Shown here: one piece after another, positions 61,881 to 64,000 of the stretch
How the letters are laid out: the number at the start of each line of letters is the position of its first letter
How positions within the stretch are numbered: the first letter of the stretch is position 1
The notes under the pieces: generated by a model
Told to the model about the DNA's origin: nothing
The model's input: the letters and a program-made list of their open reading frames with translations, nothing else
Database searches by the model: none
Source: Opitutaceae bacterium
Lineage (GTDB): Bacteria > Verrucomicrobiota > Verrucomicrobiia > Opitutales > Opitutaceae
Assembly: GCA_028284385.1 (NCBI GenBank)
Contig: JANQRT010000054.1
Coordinates: 101,344-165,343, forward strand
DNA length: 64,000 nucleotides
Reading direction: 5' to 3'
Program-made: the position numbers and the translations under genes

Positions 61881-61901
61881 TGTAATCAAATCTTGATTAC
61901 A
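61881..61901. terminator. Hairpin between convergent genes
   Basis: TGTAATCAA / TTGATTACA with a 3-base loop is a perfect 9-bp stem that begins 2 bases after the HNH stop codon and includes the stop codon of the minus-strand gene. No long T-run follows on either side, so it is a weak or rho-assisted terminator at best. Confidence 0.4.
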
Positions 61902-62184
61902 TCTGTTTGCGAGCTCTGAGAGATTGCTGTTCGTCCTTTTCTCGTTTGTATAGCCGCTTGGCTACCTCACCCCAGAAGTCCGCTTTTCGCTCCGCGATAA
62001 TACGTTCCTTTTCTGGCAAGGGCTCGCCTATCGTAAATTCGACCGAAGCGCTCTTAAAGCCTTTTTGCAATGCGAGAGCCTTATCGAGTATCCGTTTGAT
62101 CTCGTCCGGTTTGACGGTTTCCACGAATATCTCAGGAGTTGTTTCTAAAACGCCGTCACTATCCGCCTCGAATTTCTCTGCCAT
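61897..62184 (-). CDS. Small charged protein, 95 aa, third gene of the HEAT-KAP operon
   Basis: Starts 2 bases after the KAP stop codon, so it is very likely cotranslated. The sequence is acidic at the N-terminus (AEKFEADSDGVLETTPEIFVETVK) and ends in long charged helices (KERIIAERKADFWGEVAKRLYKREKDEQQSLRARKQ). No family recognised. No signal peptide. It could be an accessory or regulatory partner of the KAP NTPase. Confidence 0.65.
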   Translation of the reverse strand: MAEKFEADSDGVLETTPEIFVETVKPDEIKRILDKALALQKGFKSASVEFTIGEPLPEKERIIAERKADFWGEVAKRLYKREKDEQQSLRARKQM

Positions 62185-62186
62185 GC

Positions 62187-63776
62187 CTATTTTTTAAATT
62201 CGGATTCCAGTATATTGCTCAGCTTTGTTCTGGCAAGCTTAGGCTGGACTGTTTCCAGTCCCTTGGCGTCCGTTGCCTTGATGTTTTCTAGTTTAGCATT
62301 GGTTAGATCGACCGAATAGAAGGTGGCGTTTGAAAAATTCGCCCCCTCCAGGTTGGAATTGCGAAAGGTAGTTCCCATCAGATTGACTTCAGAAAAGTCT
62401 CCATTCTGCAGATCGGCATAGTCGAGACGAAGCGATACGTTCTTCTCATATTCTTTAATAGGGATGCCTTCTGCGCAAAGTTGCTCGATCAGATTTCGTT
62501 GCGTCGTATCCGATCGTGTGGGGGCGAATTGGTAGAGAATCCATTCTTCCATATCCTCGAAGCGCATGCTCTTCTGTCTGGCCGTGTAGCGCAGGAAGTT
62601 GTGGACGTTCTCGCCGATTGCATATTCCTTGAGGAAATTTTGGGGCAGTTGTGACTTTTTTTGCAGATGGGGGTCGATGCGAAGTATCAATTTCGGGTTT
62701 TCTCGGATTGCTTCGCAGCACTGTCTTAATGCTAGCCATCTCAAAGCCTTCAATTTGCTCAGGGGAAGGTTCGTATCCAGATTTATCAGACTCTCGTAGT
62801 AAAGCTCGAGTTCGTTATGTAGCCGCTTCACCTTACGCGGATTGTAATCGAGGAGAGGAAGGATGTGTTCCCAAAGAGCATGACGTTCGGGTTCTTGCTC
62901 CCGACTGCTTTGCAGCAGTTTATCAAAAAGCGCTTCGAAAGGAGTAGGGTGGATCTTTGGCAGATAGAGCGGAGCTTGGATGAACTTCTCCAGATAGGTA
63001 TCGCCAGTATTGGGAAACTTCTGGTTGATGGCGTTAACCACGACTTGTCGATCGCAGGCCAGAAAGAAAAGACAACCCTCCAAGTCGAGAAACAGCTTGA
63101 TCTGTTCCAGCAAGGTCACGATTTGGTCGGAGGGATGGCAACGGTCAAGATCGTCAATAAAGATGATCAATTCGCTGGCCCACGTCTTTCGATTCCAGTG
63201 CAGCAGGCTGGCGTCTTCATTCGGTTCCCATTCGCTTCGCTGGCGGGCTTTCTTCACCAGTTTCTTCACTTCTTCTTTTAGCCGCGTTTCATCGCTGAGG
63301 GTCTTTTTTACGCGACGCTTTTCTATGGTCGCTTTAGCTGATTCGTGAAGCGACTTCGAACTGATCAGCCCTCCGGTTATCCAGTCGATCAGCCAGAAGA
63401 TCGAGCGTCTCAGAATCTCCCATACGATGAGCCATCCATACTCGATATGATTGAACAAACCAGTGTCAGTTGATCTAGAAACAGTAAGTAGAAAGGGGAG
63501 CAGTTGATTGGGCTCGTGCTGGTATTGCCAGGGATTGTATTCGATAGTACGGTACCTTCTCGAATAATCCGGTTTCTGAATACGTTCCTGCAATTGCTTC
63601 AGCAGGCTTGATTTGCCCGAACCCCAGCCGCCAAAGATTCCTACTGTCATGGAAGGATTGGTTTCATCGGCAGTCCTTTCCTTTAAAATACGATCCTCAA
63701 CCGCCTGCACAATACGATCGAACCCGAGCATATCCTGCTCGGCAGGCTGATCAGGGGCAAGGGAAGACCTAGACAT
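62187..63776 (-). CDS. KAP-family P-loop NTPase with C-terminal pentapeptide repeats
   Basis: 529 aa. Walker A is GGWGSGKSS (49-57), the KAP signature EYNPWQYQHEPN follows at 79-90, and the Walker B region is LIIFIDDLDRCHPSDQ (D208, D209, D211). Between them is a weakly hydrophobic insert (VWEILRRSIFWLIDWITGGLISS) like the membrane insertion of other KAPs. After a helical region, residues about 460-505 are pentapeptide repeats (FSEVNLMGTTFRNSNLEGANFSNATFYSVDLTNAKL). KAP NTPases include the plasmid F phage-exclusion protein PifA. The ATG overlaps the end of the upstream HEAT gene in ATGTCTAG. Confidence 0.9.
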   Translation of the reverse strand: MSRSSLAPDQPAEQDMLGFDRIVQAVEDRILKERTADETNPSMTVGIFGGWGSGKSSLLKQLQERIQKPDYSRRYRTIEYNPWQYQHEPNQLLPFLLTVSRSTDTGLFNHIEYGWLIVWEILRRSIFWLIDWITGGLISSKSLHESAKATIEKRRVKKTLSDETRLKEEVKKLVKKARQRSEWEPNEDASLLHWNRKTWASELIIFIDDLDRCHPSDQIVTLLEQIKLFLDLEGCLFFLACDRQVVVNAINQKFPNTGDTYLEKFIQAPLYLPKIHPTPFEALFDKLLQSSREQEPERHALWEHILPLLDYNPRKVKRLHNELELYYESLINLDTNLPLSKLKALRWLALRQCCEAIRENPKLILRIDPHLQKKSQLPQNFLKEYAIGENVHNFLRYTARQKSMRFEDMEEWILYQFAPTRSDTTQRNLIEQLCAEGIPIKEYEKNVSLRLDYADLQNGDFSEVNLMGTTFRNSNLEGANFSNATFYSVDLTNAKLENIKATDAKGLETVQPKLARTKLSNILESEFKK

Positions 63777-64000
63777 AGGAGATAACTTTCAAAGCGTTTG
63801 CAAAGCTTTCCTGTTCACTCGATGTATCCGAGGATTGGAAACAATCAATCAATGGCTGAATGGTCTCCAAACTCTTGATCTGTCCGAGCGCTCGGGTCGC
63901 GTCGTGTCTCACCGCCCAATTCTCGTCGCTCTTCATGGCCTGTATGAGGGATTGAGCGGCCTCCTGCCCCTTGATCTGTCCGAGCGCACCAGCCGCGCTT
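63769..64000 (-). CDS. HEAT-repeat (PBS-lyase-like) protein, C-terminal part; start beyond the window
   Basis: The frame is open from the window edge and ends at the TAG at 63771-63769. The visible part contains at least two HEAT repeats with the repeated ALGQIKGQEAAQSLIQAM and ALGQIKSLETIQPLIDCF units separated by SDENWAVRHDATR. The stop overlaps the KAP start by 8 bases, so translation of the two is coupled. HEAT proteins beside KAP/STAND-like NTPases often act as sensors. Full length and N-terminal domain cannot be seen. Confidence 0.8.
   Translation of the reverse strand, partial: SAAGALGQIKGQEAAQSLIQAMKSDENWAVRHDATRALGQIKSLETIQPLIDCFQSSDTSSEQESFANALKVISYV

Noticed and set aside
1..64000. 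Search for CRISPR arrays, tRNA, rRNA, insertion sequences and replication origin
   Set aside because: No regularly spaced repeats, cloverleaf sequences, transposase motifs or DnaA-box clusters were recognised by eye.

Overview
The window reads as a chromosomal segment of a member of the Verrucomicrobiota, most likely class Opitutia (Pelagicoccus/Opitutales/Puniceicoccales-like). Supporting signs are a family that I know only from Planctomycetes and Verrucomicrobia (Minf_1886-type, 15020-15463), a secreted subtilase ending in the paired C-terminal repeats common in Opitutia, a DUF2231/Planctomycete-type cytochrome protein with leucine-rich repeats, a verrucomicrobial-style TonB-dependent receptor, and the long PurF with an N-terminal propeptide also seen in Bacteroidetes. 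Base composition is near 50% GC with weak Shine-Dalgarno sequences and several TTG/GTG starts. No rRNA, tRNA, CRISPR array, transposase or prophage was seen. The genus cannot be fixed from these data.

Layout. 1-3.3 kb: end of fructose-bisphosphate aldolase with its terminator, a low-GC orphan gene, an HxlR regulator, an XRE-type regulator fused to a degenerate nucleotide-cyclase domain, and a PLD-type phosphodiesterase. 3.4-8.6 kb: metE behind a long palindrome, a beta-hydroxyacid dehydrogenase, and an arsenic operon arsR-arsC-aquaporin. 8.6-13.8 kb: two divergent membrane hybrid histidine kinases, one lacking a normal start codon. 14-18.1 kb: MogA, a Minf_1886 protein, an M16 peptidase. 18.1-23.4 kb: lexA with a perfect palindrome on its start codon, two small coupled genes, a FadR-type regulator and a TonB-dependent receptor. 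23.4-31.6 kb: rsmA, trpC, mazG, a Xer recombinase, a large secreted subtilase, a tautomerase, YtoQ. 31.6-41.5 kb: MFS transporter, DUF2339 membrane protein, MuiA/DUF4139 protein, a metallophosphoesterase, and an ECF sigma factor fused to an F1-ATPase beta-like domain.

41.6-49.7 kb: a methyltransferase, a Tat-exported enolase-superfamily enzyme with an orphan TTT binding protein, a HEAT protein, an OmpR/HisKA two-component pair, and the cytochrome-LRR membrane protein. 49.9-56.6 kb: uvrA and a run of small secreted or membrane hypotheticals, including a VWA protein. 57-61.9 kb: purF-purM, a secreted hypothetical, a Dabb protein and an HNH endonuclease. 61.9-64 kb: a compact minus-strand operon of a HEAT-repeat protein (cut by the window end), a KAP P-loop NTPase with pentapeptide repeats, and a 95-residue protein.

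The strongest candidate for something undescribed is the 561-residue protein at 39796-41481. Its first 175 residues are sigma region 2 plus region 4. The rest aligns block by block with the ATP synthase beta subunit, but with the Walker A Thr changed to Leu and the Walker B segment deleted, so it looks like a sigma factor carrying a nucleotide-sensing or scaffold domain. A second regulator of the same flavour (HTH plus dead cyclase, 1789-2529) and the HEAT/KAP operon are the next most interesting. Three loci (8583-10514, 18477-18780, 54210-54573) show signs of single-base frameshifts, so assembly error must be excluded for these.
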